Source: Halorubrum salsamenti
Lineage (GTDB): Archaea > Halobacteriota > Halobacteria > Halobacteriales > Haloferacaceae
Direction of reading: 5' to 3'
Length of the DNA stretch: 64,000 nucleotides
Assembly: GCF_007671685.1 (NCBI RefSeq)
Contig: NZ_VCNL01000001.1
Location: forward strand, 744,001-808,000
The first letter of the stretch is position 1. Every line of letters begins with the position of its first letter. This document shows positions 36,894-44,116 of the stretch, one piece after another. Under the pieces are notes generated by a model. The model did not search any database, had not been told where the DNA came from, and worked only from the letters and a program-made list of their open reading frames with translations. The position numbers were made by a program, and so were the translations under genes.

Positions 36894-38039
36894 CTACAGC
36901 CCGAGCTCGCGGCCCAACACGACGTGTTGGATCTCGCTCGTCCCCTCGCCGATCTCCATCAGCTTCGCGTCACGGTAGAAGCGCTGGGGCGCGAAGTCGG
37001 TCGTGTAGCCGTAGCCGCCGAGCGTCTGGACCGCCTCCTCGGCCACCTCGCGGGCGGCCTCGCTGGCGTCGAGCTTCGCCAGCGCGGATTCTCGAGTGAC
37101 GGACTCGCCGGCGTCGTACGTCGTCGCCGCCTTGTGCGTGAGCAGGCGGGCGCGCTCGGTCTGGCGGTGCATGTGGACTACCTTGTCGCGGATCGCGTCG
37201 AACTTCGCGATCGGCTTGCCGAACTGCTCGCGCTCGCCGGCGTACTCCTTGGCGGCCTCGTAGGCGCCCTGCGCGAGCCCCACCGAGAGCGCCGCGATGG
37301 AGATCCGGCCGCCGTCGAGCGTCTTCATCGTCTGCGTCCACCCCTCGCCCTCCTCGCCGAGCAACCGGTCCTCCGGGATCCGCACGTCGTCCAGCGAGAT
37401 CTCGCAGGTGGGCGAGCAGTTGAGCCCCATCTTGTCCCAGACCGTCGTCACCTCGAACCCGTCGTCAGCGGGATCGACGATGAACGTGGAGATGCCGTCG
37501 TAGCCCGCGTCGGGGTCGGTGACGGCCTTCACCAGCACGCTGTTGGCGACGTTCGCGTTCGTGATGAACTGCTTCGTCCCGTTCAGCACGTACTCGCCGG
37601 CGTCGGCGTCGTACTCGGCGGTCGTGTCCATGTCCGAGGCGTCGGAGCCGCTGCCGGGCTCCGTGAGCGCCCACGCGCCGAGCTCGCCGCCCTCGGCGAG
37701 CGGCCGGAGCCATTCCTCCTTCTGTTCCAGCGTCCCGAACAGCTCGATCGGCTTCGCCCCGAGGGAGGTGTGGGCGGCGTACGAGAGCCCGATTCCCCCG
37801 GAGACGCGGCCCAGCTCCTCGGTGACCAAGGCGTACATGAGCTGGTCGCCGCCGAGCCCGCCGTACTCCTCCGAGATCGGCACGCCCATCACGTCGAGGT
37901 CGTTCAGGTCGGCGAACACCTCCTCGGGGAACCGGTGGTCGTCCTCGATCTCCTGCGCGATCGGCCGGATCTCGGACTCGCAAAAGTCCCGCACGGTGTC
38001 GCGGATCATCCGGTGTTCCGCGGGCAGCTCGAAGTCCAT
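36894..38039 (-). CDS. Acyl-CoA dehydrogenase
   Basis: A 381-aa flavoprotein. FAD/substrate motifs are AWALTEPGSGSDASDM and GGRISIAALSVGLAQGAYE. REQFGKPIAKFDAIRDKV and GGYGYTTDFAPQRFYRDAKLMEIGEG.. carry the terminal domain, with the catalytic Glu in GEGTSEIQ. It introduces the 2,3 double bond into an acyl-CoA. ATG 38039 is chosen over an in-frame TTG two codons upstream. Confidence 0.93.
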   Translation of the reverse strand: MDFELPAEHRMIRDTVRDFCESEIRPIAQEIEDDHRFPEEVFADLNDLDVMGVPISEEYGGLGGDQLMYALVTEELGRVSGGIGLSYAAHTSLGAKPIELFGTLEQKEEWLRPLAEGGELGAWALTEPGSGSDASDMDTTAEYDADAGEYVLNGTKQFITNANVANSVLVKAVTDPDAGYDGISTFIVDPADDGFEVTTVWDKMGLNCSPTCEISLDDVRIPEDRLLGEEGEGWTQTMKTLDGGRISIAALSVGLAQGAYEAAKEYAGEREQFGKPIAKFDAIRDKVVHMHRQTERARLLTHKAATTYDAGESVTRESALAKLDASEAAREVAEEAVQTLGGYGYTTDFAPQRFYRDAKLMEIGEGTSEIQHVVLGRELGL

Positions 38040-38163
38040 GGGCAAGAATTGCGACGCGCTGGCATAAACGATACGAACGACCGTGATCGTTTTTCACGGG
38101 GAGACGAGGCGCTCCATTCGGTCGACGTGACCATTTATCAGTCGCGGTCGCCTCGGACCCTCC

Positions 38164-38961
38164 ATGGAGCTCCGCCGGATCGTGCGCGGTCGCGTGGACT
38201 GGCCCGATATCGAGCGGGTCGTCCGCGAGCTGGCGGACCGGTACGACCGCGACGAGATGCGGGTGCGGTTCCTCGACGCCGACAACTGGCTGTCGACCCC
38301 GATGGTGATCGACGACGACCTGTTCGTGAAGGTGATCACCCGCCAGAACACGCTCGTCCACGCGCTGTTCACCACCGGACGCAACCTCGGCGCCTTCTCT
38401 GCGGGCACCGAGGGCTTTTTCGAACGCTACGAGACTCCCTACGAGATGGCGCGTCACGAACTGGAGGCGACGCAGAAGGTCCGCGAGATCGGCGTCAACG
38501 CCCCGGAGCCGATCGAGGCGCTGGAGGTCGGCGACCTCGGCGTCCTCGTGTTGGAGTACCTCCCCGAGTTCCGGACGCTCGACGAGCTCGACGCCGAGGA
38601 CGTGGCCGCGCTCGCCCCGGCGCTGTTCGCCACGCTCCGGACGATCCACGACGCCGGGCTCGCCCACGGGGACCTCCGCGCCGAGAACGTCCTCGTGCGC
38701 GACGGCGACCTCTACGTCATCGACGCGACGAGCGTGAGCGAGGAGGGTCGCGAGTCGGCGCGGTCGTACGACCTCGCGAGCGCGCTCGCCGCGCTGGAAC
38801 CCCTGATCGGCGCACCCGACGCCGTCGACGCCGCGCTCGACAGCTACTCGACCGACGAGATCCTGGCCGCTCGGCAGTTCCTCGACTTCGTCGCGATCCG
38901 GCCCGACCACGAGTTCGACGCCGCCGGACTCACCGGCGAACTGGAGAAGCGGGCGGCGTAG
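38164..38961 (+). CDS. RIO-type protein kinase-like protein
   Basis: A 265-aa kinase-fold protein. The N-terminal 60 residues precede the nucleotide loop. The catalytic loop is GLAHGDLRAENVLV (about residues 172-185) with the metal Asp in YVIDAT. Lacking a Gly-rich loop of the usual kind, it resembles RIO/Bud32-like atypical kinases. It is the last chromosomal gene before the accessory island, whose left border seems to fall just after its stop. Confidence 0.8.
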   Translation: MELRRIVRGRVDWPDIERVVRELADRYDRDEMRVRFLDADNWLSTPMVIDDDLFVKVITRQNTLVHALFTTGRNLGAFSAGTEGFFERYETPYEMARHELEATQKVREIGVNAPEPIEALEVGDLGVLVLEYLPEFRTLDELDAEDVAALAPALFATLRTIHDAGLAHGDLRAENVLVRDGDLYVIDATSVSEEGRESARSYDLASALAALEPLIGAPDAVDAALDSYSTDEILAARQFLDFVAIRPDHEFDAAGLTGELEKRAA

Positions 38962-39017
38962 GGTGGCGGAGGGGCGAGGAGAGACGGCCTCACCTCGAAT
39001 ACTCTGGGCTCAAAATC

Positions 39018-39638
39018 ATGGACATCAAGATCGGCAAGTCCACCGACATCGACAACACTCTCCGCCAGTACAGCCGGGGCAACCGCGACATCGAACTGCT
39101 CGACATGTGGACACCGACCCCCGACAAGACCCTCTCTACCGCCGAGCACGGCGTCCACGAGGTCGCCGAGCAGTACGCGTACGATAAGCAGAGCGAGAAG
39201 TTCGTCTTCCTCCAAGGCGCGTATCAGGACTTCGCGGAGACGATCAACAAGCTCCTGCAGAACACCACCCGAGAGGAACTCGCCGAAGAACCGGCGTCGA
39301 GCGACTCCACCGCGATCGACGACTACACCGGAACCACGCCCTCCGTGCTCAAGCTCTTCGGCGAGAGCTACGACGTGGACACCTGGGCGGACACGCTCAC
39401 CACGGCGGTGACGCAGATCCTTCGCAACGTCGACGACCACGAGCCGATCACGGAGATCGAGGGCCGCAAGCGGAGCTACTTCGTGACGGAGGGCCGGCAG
39501 TCGGAGCTGGTAAAGCCGCGGAAGATCCCGGACACCGATCTGTATCTCGAAACCAACTTCTCCGCAAATACGGTTGTACGGCTCATCGAGCAGGTGATGG
39601 AGAAATACGGGTGCGATAGGGTCGAACTGGAGATATAG
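39018..39638 (+). CDS. GIY-YIG/T5orf172-like protein, probably N-terminally truncated
   Basis: A 206-aa ORF. The first residues read MDIKIGKSTDIDNTLRQYSRG followed by IELLDMWTP, and then a TAEHGVHEVA segment with KFVFL. This is the second half of a T5orf172/GIY-YIG nuclease-like domain (the KIGKT strand, Arg and Glu). The usual first strand (the GYVYILT-type YIG part) is missing. In the same frame upstream of the ATG the residues EYSGLKI also look like family sequence, which suggests that the gene was cut at its 5' end when the island border formed. The C-terminal 100 residues are unassigned. Confidence 0.6.
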   Translation: MDIKIGKSTDIDNTLRQYSRGNRDIELLDMWTPTPDKTLSTAEHGVHEVAEQYAYDKQSEKFVFLQGAYQDFAETINKLLQNTTREELAEEPASSDSTAIDDYTGTTPSVLKLFGESYDVDTWADTLTTAVTQILRNVDDHEPITEIEGRKRSYFVTEGRQSELVKPRKIPDTDLYLETNFSANTVVRLIEQVMEKYGCDRVELEI

Positions 39639-39714
39639 TCCTCATACCCGACATACGGCGGGTCGCAGTAGAACACGGTGTCCTCGCTGTCGTACTTCGC
39701 GAAGACCTCGAATT
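39638..39714 (-). pseudogene. Remnant of a DPPY-type DNA adenine methyltransferase
   Basis: On the minus strand from about 39,714 a frame reads FEVFAKYDSEDTVFYCDPPY and then VGYEDY. FYCDPPY is motif IV of D12-class (Dam-like) N6-adenine methyltransferases, and the residues before it fit the family. A TAA stop precedes the Phe, and the frame runs into the antisense of the neighbouring gene after 26 residues. Nothing else of the enzyme is present. It marks a recombination scar of a lost restriction-modification locus. Confidence 0.65.
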
Positions 39715-39807
39715 AGGCGCGTTCCGAACGGTGTTCCGGATGGTCGAACCGTCGGAACACTCGTCCGGTGTGTGAAGGAGGTTCGCGGAACGCGGGCCGC
39801 GTCCCGG

Positions 39808-40242
39808 TCACTCCGATTGATACGGGTTGGTTTCGACGTCGAGGCGGTAGACGTCCTCGGCGGCGTCGAAGTCGTCGTCGAACGCGTAGAGGTACCCGAG
39901 TCCCTCCGCTTGCATGTACGCGACGATACAGGCGTCGACGAACGAGAACCGTTCGTGCTGCCGGAAGAGGGCTTTCGCCGTCGCGAACGCGTCCGTCGTC
40001 AGGGAGTCGACATGGAATCGTGTGTTCTCCTCCACCCGGTCGAGGAAGTCGACGGCGGCGTCGTGGCCCGCGTGCGTCGTCAGGCCGTTGAGCGTTTCCG
40101 CGAGCACGTAATCGAGGATCACCGCTTCCGGGAGGTCGGCGGTGTCGATCCCCCTGAGGATCGGGAGCGCGTCATCGTGTGCGCTATCGCGGCGGTACGC
40201 CGCCGCGAAGAGAACCGTCGTGTCGACGAGCGCGCGGGGCAT
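39808..40242 (-). CDS. PIN-domain toxin, VapC-like
   Basis: A 144-aa PIN-domain ribonuclease. The four acidic residues are visible: ALVDTTVLFAA (first Asp), VLAETLNGL (Glu), FSFVDACIVAYM (third Asp) and LYAFDDDFD (fourth). It is preceded immediately by the AbrB-type antitoxin gene (adjacent stop and start), forming a type II toxin-antitoxin pair. VapC enzymes cleave tRNA or rRNA. Confidence 0.88.
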   Translation of the reverse strand: MPRALVDTTVLFAAAYRRDSAHDDALPILRGIDTADLPEAVILDYVLAETLNGLTTHAGHDAAVDFLDRVEENTRFHVDSLTTDAFATAKALFRQHERFSFVDACIVAYMQAEGLGYLYAFDDDFDAAEDVYRLDVETNPYQSE

Positions 40243-40494
40243 CTACTCGGTGTCGACGCCCCAAGCGTCGTGTTCGCTCTCGACGGTGGTCTGCTGGTCG
40301 CCGTCGTATCCGTCGAAGTCGCTGAACGTTCCGCTGCGCTGTTGGACGACCCGCACGCGGAGCGTGCCGTCGTCCTCGATCTGCCAGCGGAGTTTGTCGC
40401 CGTCGTCGATCTCCAGTTCTCGGCGGATGTGGGCGGGGATGTTCGCCTGGTTCCCCGAGACCTTACTCTCGGAATCAACGCTATCGCTACTCAT
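40243..40494 (-). CDS. AbrB/SpoVT-domain antitoxin, VapB-like
   Basis: 83 aa. The swapped-hairpin AbrB fold is seen in ESKVSGNQANIPAHIRRELEIDDGDKLRW. The C-terminal tail (HDAWGVDTE) would wrap the toxin. The start at 40494 lies about 27 nt from a TATATTTAT box (reading leftward), indicating a leaderless transcript. It directly precedes the PIN toxin. Confidence 0.86.
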   Translation of the reverse strand: MSSDSVDSESKVSGNQANIPAHIRRELEIDDGDKLRWQIEDDGTLRVRVVQQRSGTFSDFDGYDGDQQTTVESEHDAWGVDTE

Positions 40495-40527
40495 ACGCGG
40501 GAGTACGGGGACACGACCAATAAATAT

Positions 40528-40543
40528 AGTGTGTCATCACACT
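40528..40543. promoter_or_regulatory. Perfect palindrome at the vapBC promoter
   Basis: AGTGTG-TCAT-CACACT, 6-bp arms with a 4-nt centre. It abuts the upstream side of the TATATTTAT box that serves the minus-strand antitoxin gene, so it overlaps the BRE region. This is the expected place for an autorepressor site bound by the AbrB-type antitoxin. Confidence 0.55.
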
Positions 40544-40600
40544 ACTGTTCGAAATTGGGAGTTCGCGTTCAGCGGGCCGTCTGTGTCCGAAGCCTTCGAA

Positions 40601-40747
40601 TCAGAGCTGTTCGGGAACTGACTCGGAATGGTCGACCCCGACGAGAGAGTACCGCTTCGTTCCCTTGTCCCACTCGACCTTGACCAAGTCAACGAACCCC
40701 CCGAATTCGCTCCGATCGCGGTGAGGAACTCGTCGGTTCTGCCGTAC
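40601..40747 (-). pseudogene. Possible gene fragment without start codon
   Basis: The minus strand has an open 48-codon stretch ending in EWDKGTKRYSLVGVDHSES and PEQL-stop, with protein-like composition (GFVDLVKVEWD). A TAG closes it at the 5' side and no ATG or GTG is available. The stretch otherwise is a 280-nt gap between the antitoxin and integrase genes. It may be the tail of a lost gene. Low confidence. Confidence 0.3.
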
Positions 40748-40775
40748 TAAGTGCTACCTTCTTTTGGAAGTTCAC

Positions 40776-41381
40776 ATGCACTTAGAGGCGACCGGCAAGG
40801 GGGACCAGTACAAGTGTTGGCTCACGGATGATGAGATCGAGGAACTCCGGCGCGCTGCGGGAGGCCACCGCGACGACCTCGTGATACAGCTCAGTGGGTT
40901 CGTCGGGCTCCGCGCGTTCGAGATCCCGCAGGTCGCACCGAAACACGTGAAGCGGGCTCCCGACGGTGACCACTTCCGGCTCCGCGTGCCAGAGGGGAAA
41001 GACACGACCGGGAGCGGCGGGAAACCTCGCGACGCCTACCTCCCGCGGGAGGTCGAGGGCTATATCCATCGGTACGTGCGCTCGGAGGACGTCGGGCGCC
41101 ACGATCCGATCGTCGACCTCTCCGAGAGCGGGATCCGGGCGGTGGTCAAACGCACGGCCGAACGCGCGGCCGACGCGACCGGCGACGAGGACTTTCTCCA
41201 CGTGTCGAGCCACGATCTCCGGCGCCGATTCGCGCAGCGGCTCCTCGTCGATAAGCAGGTGAACCCGCGCGTGGTCATGCAGGTCGGCGGGTGGGATTCC
41301 TTCCAGGCGATCGAGCCCTACCTGAACGCGCCGACACCCGAGGTTGTGAACGACGCCTTCGAGGAGGCGGGGTTCGCGTAA
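40776..41381 (+). CDS. Tyrosine recombinase (integrase), short form
   Basis: A 201-aa catalytic-domain-only recombinase. The active-site set is present: Arg in GFVGLRAFEI, His-x2-Arg in SHDLRRRFAQ, Trp in VGGWDSF (in place of the third His) and the nucleophile Tyr in AIEPYLNAP. The N-terminal core-binding domain is absent, as in other short haloarchaeal integrases. It is the only recombinase in the island and is a candidate for its integration at tRNA-Ile. ATG 40776 is used; an in-frame TTG precedes it. Confidence 0.85.
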   Translation: MHLEATGKGDQYKCWLTDDEIEELRRAAGGHRDDLVIQLSGFVGLRAFEIPQVAPKHVKRAPDGDHFRLRVPEGKDTTGSGGKPRDAYLPREVEGYIHRYVRSEDVGRHDPIVDLSESGIRAVVKRTAERAADATGDEDFLHVSSHDLRRRFAQRLLVDKQVNPRVVMQVGGWDSFQAIEPYLNAPTPEVVNDAFEEAGFA

Positions 41382-41401
41382 AATTCGAATCTTTAGAATC
41401 C

Positions 41402-41550
41402 TCGGCAACGGCTCTGTTGAAATCCTCAACGGGTGACACATTCTGATCCGGATGCGGTCAATACAGGAGATCCACCTACCGATGTATATCACCGATCTAC
41501 CCACATTCCATCAGAAGCCACGTGCGAGATACAGAAGATGTATGCAGCAG
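41402..41550 (+). repeat. IS6-like end, type 1 (copy A) with 8-bp flank TCGGCAAC
   Basis: Terminal repeat GGCTCTGTTGAAATCC begins at 41410. The 8 bases before it are TCGGCAAC. An internal motif GTGCGAGATACAGA begins 112 bp inside. The first 140 bp align with the reverse complement of copy G (50,985-51,134), including the shared GATCCAC(C/A)TACC and ACCGATCTACC stretches. IS6-family elements typically start GG-N2-CTGTTG and make 8-bp duplications. No transposase ORF is present. Confidence 0.7.
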
Positions 41551-41663
41551 AAAAGTAACTACAGACGAGGTAAGAACGGTCAGCTGTACCACTTAAACCG
41601 ACAGAACCACCGCTCTCAATTTACGACGATTATCGCTCGGCCTGTTGGAACAAAACGGGGTAT

Positions 41664-42461
41664 CTATATCGTGAACAGATCCGGGGTTAACGGTCTTGCC
41701 GCATCCACATACTCCTCGTAAAACGATTCCGCCCACGATACGACACGGGGATTTTCGGATTCGAGGAGTCCCTTCGGCACCACCTCATTTCCGTCCTCGT
41801 CTTCTCCGCATAACCAGATTAGCGCAATATCGTCGATGAGATGCATGTTTATTGGTACGTGGCCGTCGTAGACCCACACTTGGTCGGCAATCACTGACCA
41901 AGGATCGGCCCGCTCTCTGTCGTTTCGGAGGACGTCAAGGAAACTCTCTTCGATAACAGCCTCGAATTCGAGGCTATCTGCCTTGACTTGATCACCGATC
42001 GCGCGCATGTACTGCGGTAGTGAATTCTGGGTTAGCCCTCGGTACACGTTCGCGTCTCTGATTCGATCCAGCCCCTGATCGAACGCAGCAGTTGGATTCT
42101 CTTGGGTTGGCAACGTGATCCGGGCGTCTTTGAAATGGCAATAATCGATGGTTTGGACTGGTTCTGGGAGCCACTCAACTGCCTTCCCGAGATGCTGAAC
42201 GCCCTTTGTGGCCTCAATTGACCGAGATATCTCCGTGATCATGGCCTCTCCGCTCCCTGTAATCCAGTATTCGCTCCCGGTTGAGCCAACCCACCCACGT
42301 GTTTCAGCTTCTTCAAGAACTCGCGCTGCTGAGGATCGGGGGACCCCTGTCTCCTCTTGCAACTGACGTCGAGAGGCGGACCCATGGGTGAGCGCACTCA
42401 AAACGCGAATGCGGTTCTCCGAACTTGCCAGGAATCGGATGTCCTCCAATGCGCCCTCCAT
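41664..42461 (-). CDS. HTH regulator with FilR1-like effector region
   Basis: A 265-aa protein. The winged helix spans residues 8-75 (FLASSENRIRVLSALTHGS, then RRQLQEETGVPRSSAARVLEEAETRGWV). The remaining region (about 90-255) resembles the DUF1724/FilR1 middle domain, with VWVYDGHVPINMHLIDDIAL. This two-domain layout is common in haloarchaeal regulators. The start at 42461 gives MEGALEDIRFLASS. Cargo of the first IS6-like unit; moderate GC. Confidence 0.8.
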   Translation of the reverse strand: MEGALEDIRFLASSENRIRVLSALTHGSASRRQLQEETGVPRSSAARVLEEAETRGWVGSTGSEYWITGSGEAMITEISRSIEATKGVQHLGKAVEWLPEPVQTIDYCHFKDARITLPTQENPTAAFDQGLDRIRDANVYRGLTQNSLPQYMRAIGDQVKADSLEFEAVIEESFLDVLRNDRERADPWSVIADQVWVYDGHVPINMHLIDDIALIWLCGEDEDGNEVVPKGLLESENPRVVSWAESFYEEYVDAARPLTPDLFTI

Positions 42462-42689
42462 GATAAACAGTAACACAGATAGCAGCAAAAAACCACCGAG
42501 AAACCGCCGAGGTACCAATAGCGGATGCGTGGTCTGTCTTTTGAACTGAGCGGCTCCCATATCGAGGCCATGGCGAGTAACAAAACAATCGGAGGTGTGG
42601 GGGAGAAACTATCAGTTCCCAGACTATGGGAAGATTCCTACGAAGTAAGGCTTTGTAATGCCGGTCTCAATTCTCACCGGGGTACACCG

Positions 42690-43112
42690 ATGGCACAAGC
42701 TACGACGGAGTCCGAACAACTCGTGAAAGCGTATGTGGAAGCATGGAATGAAAAGGATTACTCGGCGATACCAGAACTCGTATCGGAATCTGTCGTTGTT
42801 CAGAATCCAACGGCACCTGGAGGTTCCGTCCATGGCCGTGACGAACTGGAGGCGTTCATGCGCGGGGTAGTGGCTGGCTTCCCCGATTTCCACGTATCAA
42901 TTATCGATCTCTTGGCCGACGATAATCGAGTGATGTACGAAGCGAAGCTGACGATGACCCACGAGGGCGAATTCGAGGGTATCCCGCCTACGGGACACGA
43001 AGTCGAGATTCAGGAGATGGCTCACTGCTACGTCGCAAACGGTAGGATACAAGAGTATCGGGTTTACTTTGACCAGCAAGAGGTCTTCGAACAGCTCGGA
43101 TTATCGGAATGA
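42690..43112 (+). CDS. SnoaL-like/ester cyclase-family protein
   Basis: A 140-aa NTF2-fold protein: KAYVEAWNEKDYSAIPELVS, then VHGRDELEAFMRGVVAGFPDFHV, GIPPTGHEVE and YRVYFDQQEVFEQLG. Proteins of this group include polyketide cyclases and many with unknown roles; no substrate can be named. ATG 42690. It is divergent from the HTH regulator, which may control it. Confidence 0.82.
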   Translation: MAQATTESEQLVKAYVEAWNEKDYSAIPELVSESVVVQNPTAPGGSVHGRDELEAFMRGVVAGFPDFHVSIIDLLADDNRVMYEAKLTMTHEGEFEGIPPTGHEVEIQEMAHCYVANGRIQEYRVYFDQQEVFEQLGLSE

Positions 43113-43190
43113 GGCCCGCTCTCCGCTGTTACATATACCCTTTATTTTACCACTGTTTCAGATTTTAGCCAGTGAACTGATAAGACATCG

Positions 43191-43383
43191 GGACCATGTT
43201 GACTAAGCGAATGTTGTGACCGGTGGGTTCAGGTCGATACTCCGTGCAAGACGCGCACTGCATTCAGCATCGCCCAGGAGATCTCCTCAGTTTCTGTCAG
43301 TAGTGAGGTGCGAGATACAGAGACCTGTATACAGCACGCGGTTCCTGTCCGACCGAAGAGAGTTCAACAGAGGCGGTTATTTT
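43191..43383. repeat. Degenerate IS6-like copy (copy B)
   Basis: GGACCATGTTGACTAA at 43191 and GAGTTCAACAGAGGC ending at 43374 are degenerate inverted ends about 184 bp apart. The motif GTGCGAGATACAGA is at 43308. The bases just after the right end include GTTATTTT (43376-43383), the same octamer that follows copy G. This short form looks like a MITE relative of the other copies. Confidence 0.45.
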
Positions 43384-43904
43384 GCTTTCTCTCGACACGT
43401 GGAGACAAACTCTTCAACAATGGCTTTGAATTCGTCTACATCACCATCTGATCCGATTGTTTCGAACTGTACAGTTGTCGTGTCCGGTGAAACTCCCTTG
43501 AGTGACTGAAATGCCCTTTCAAATTCGTAGTAGTCTTCCTCGTCCCACTCGACTACACTAAAATCCGGAGCGTTATCCATTATCATTCTGGCCGGCCAGA
43601 TCTTCAGGTCCCCGTTCACATTCGCTGTAAACACACTAGGGTTGTTCTGGTAATCGCCGAGGTGAGCATCCACCCGGACTTGGAAATTTGCGTTTTTTGC
43701 CTCTCCGATGGAAACGTCATCGCCGATCTCCTTCGCAAATTCGTATAATTCGATGAAGGCTTCCGCAGTCTTTGTGGAGATGTCTCCATGACTCTGTTTA
43801 CGATCGATATCTGCGAATAGTTCCGATTCGGACTCGACGAATGCTGGACCTCTTCGAGACACAGTTTTTGCAATTCGTGTTGCCCTACATAAGTAGCTGC
43901 CCAC
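43377..43904 (-). CDS. Unknown protein, possibly truncated at the N-terminus
   Basis: A 175-aa frame starting at a GTG, with no convincing ATG. The middle (ISTKTAEAFIELYEFAKEIGDD) looks helical. The second half (VVEWDEEDYYEFERAFQSLKG and beyond) is alpha/beta. The first residues read like the middle of a protein, and the ORF lies between IS6-like copies B and C, so a 5' truncation is likely. The stop codon falls in the GTTATTTT octamer beside copy B. No family recognised. Confidence 0.45.
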   Translation of the reverse strand: MGSYLCRATRIAKTVSRRGPAFVESESELFADIDRKQSHGDISTKTAEAFIELYEFAKEIGDDVSIGEAKNANFQVRVDAHLGDYQNNPSVFTANVNGDLKIWPARMIMDNAPDFSVVEWDEEDYYEFERAFQSLKGVSPDTTTVQFETIGSDGDVDEFKAIVEEFVSTCREKAK

Positions 43905-43954
43905 TCTACTGAAATCTTCATAGACTGTACTAACCGATCACTACTCTTCGGGAT

Positions 43955-44116
43955 CGAGCTTCAGCCCGTGCCATATGCGCGTTGTATCTCGCAAGACTAT
44001 CGAAATACCTACCCAAATTGGTAGAACTCTCGGTGCTCAATACGCACTCTTCAGCGACTGGCTATTTCAGGTGAGAATGTATCTGAAGAAGGGGATTTCA
44101 ACAGAGCCAAAATAAC
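43955..44116 (-). repeat. IS6-like end, type 2 (copy C) with flank AAAATAAC
   Basis: The terminal repeat, reading leftward, is GGCTCTGTTGAAATCCCC and ends at 44108. The 8 bases after it on the plus strand are AAAATAAC. The motif TTGCGAGATACAACGCGC lies 114 bp inside, exactly as in copy E. The first 60 bp also match copy D in inverted orientation (CTGAAATA/CAGCC and CTCACCTGAAA). Confidence 0.7.

Noticed and set aside
41452..41721. An 89-codon plus-strand ORF
   Set aside because: Most of it lies in IS6-like end A, and the same reading appears in antisense of copy G because the DNA is repeated. No gene-like features.
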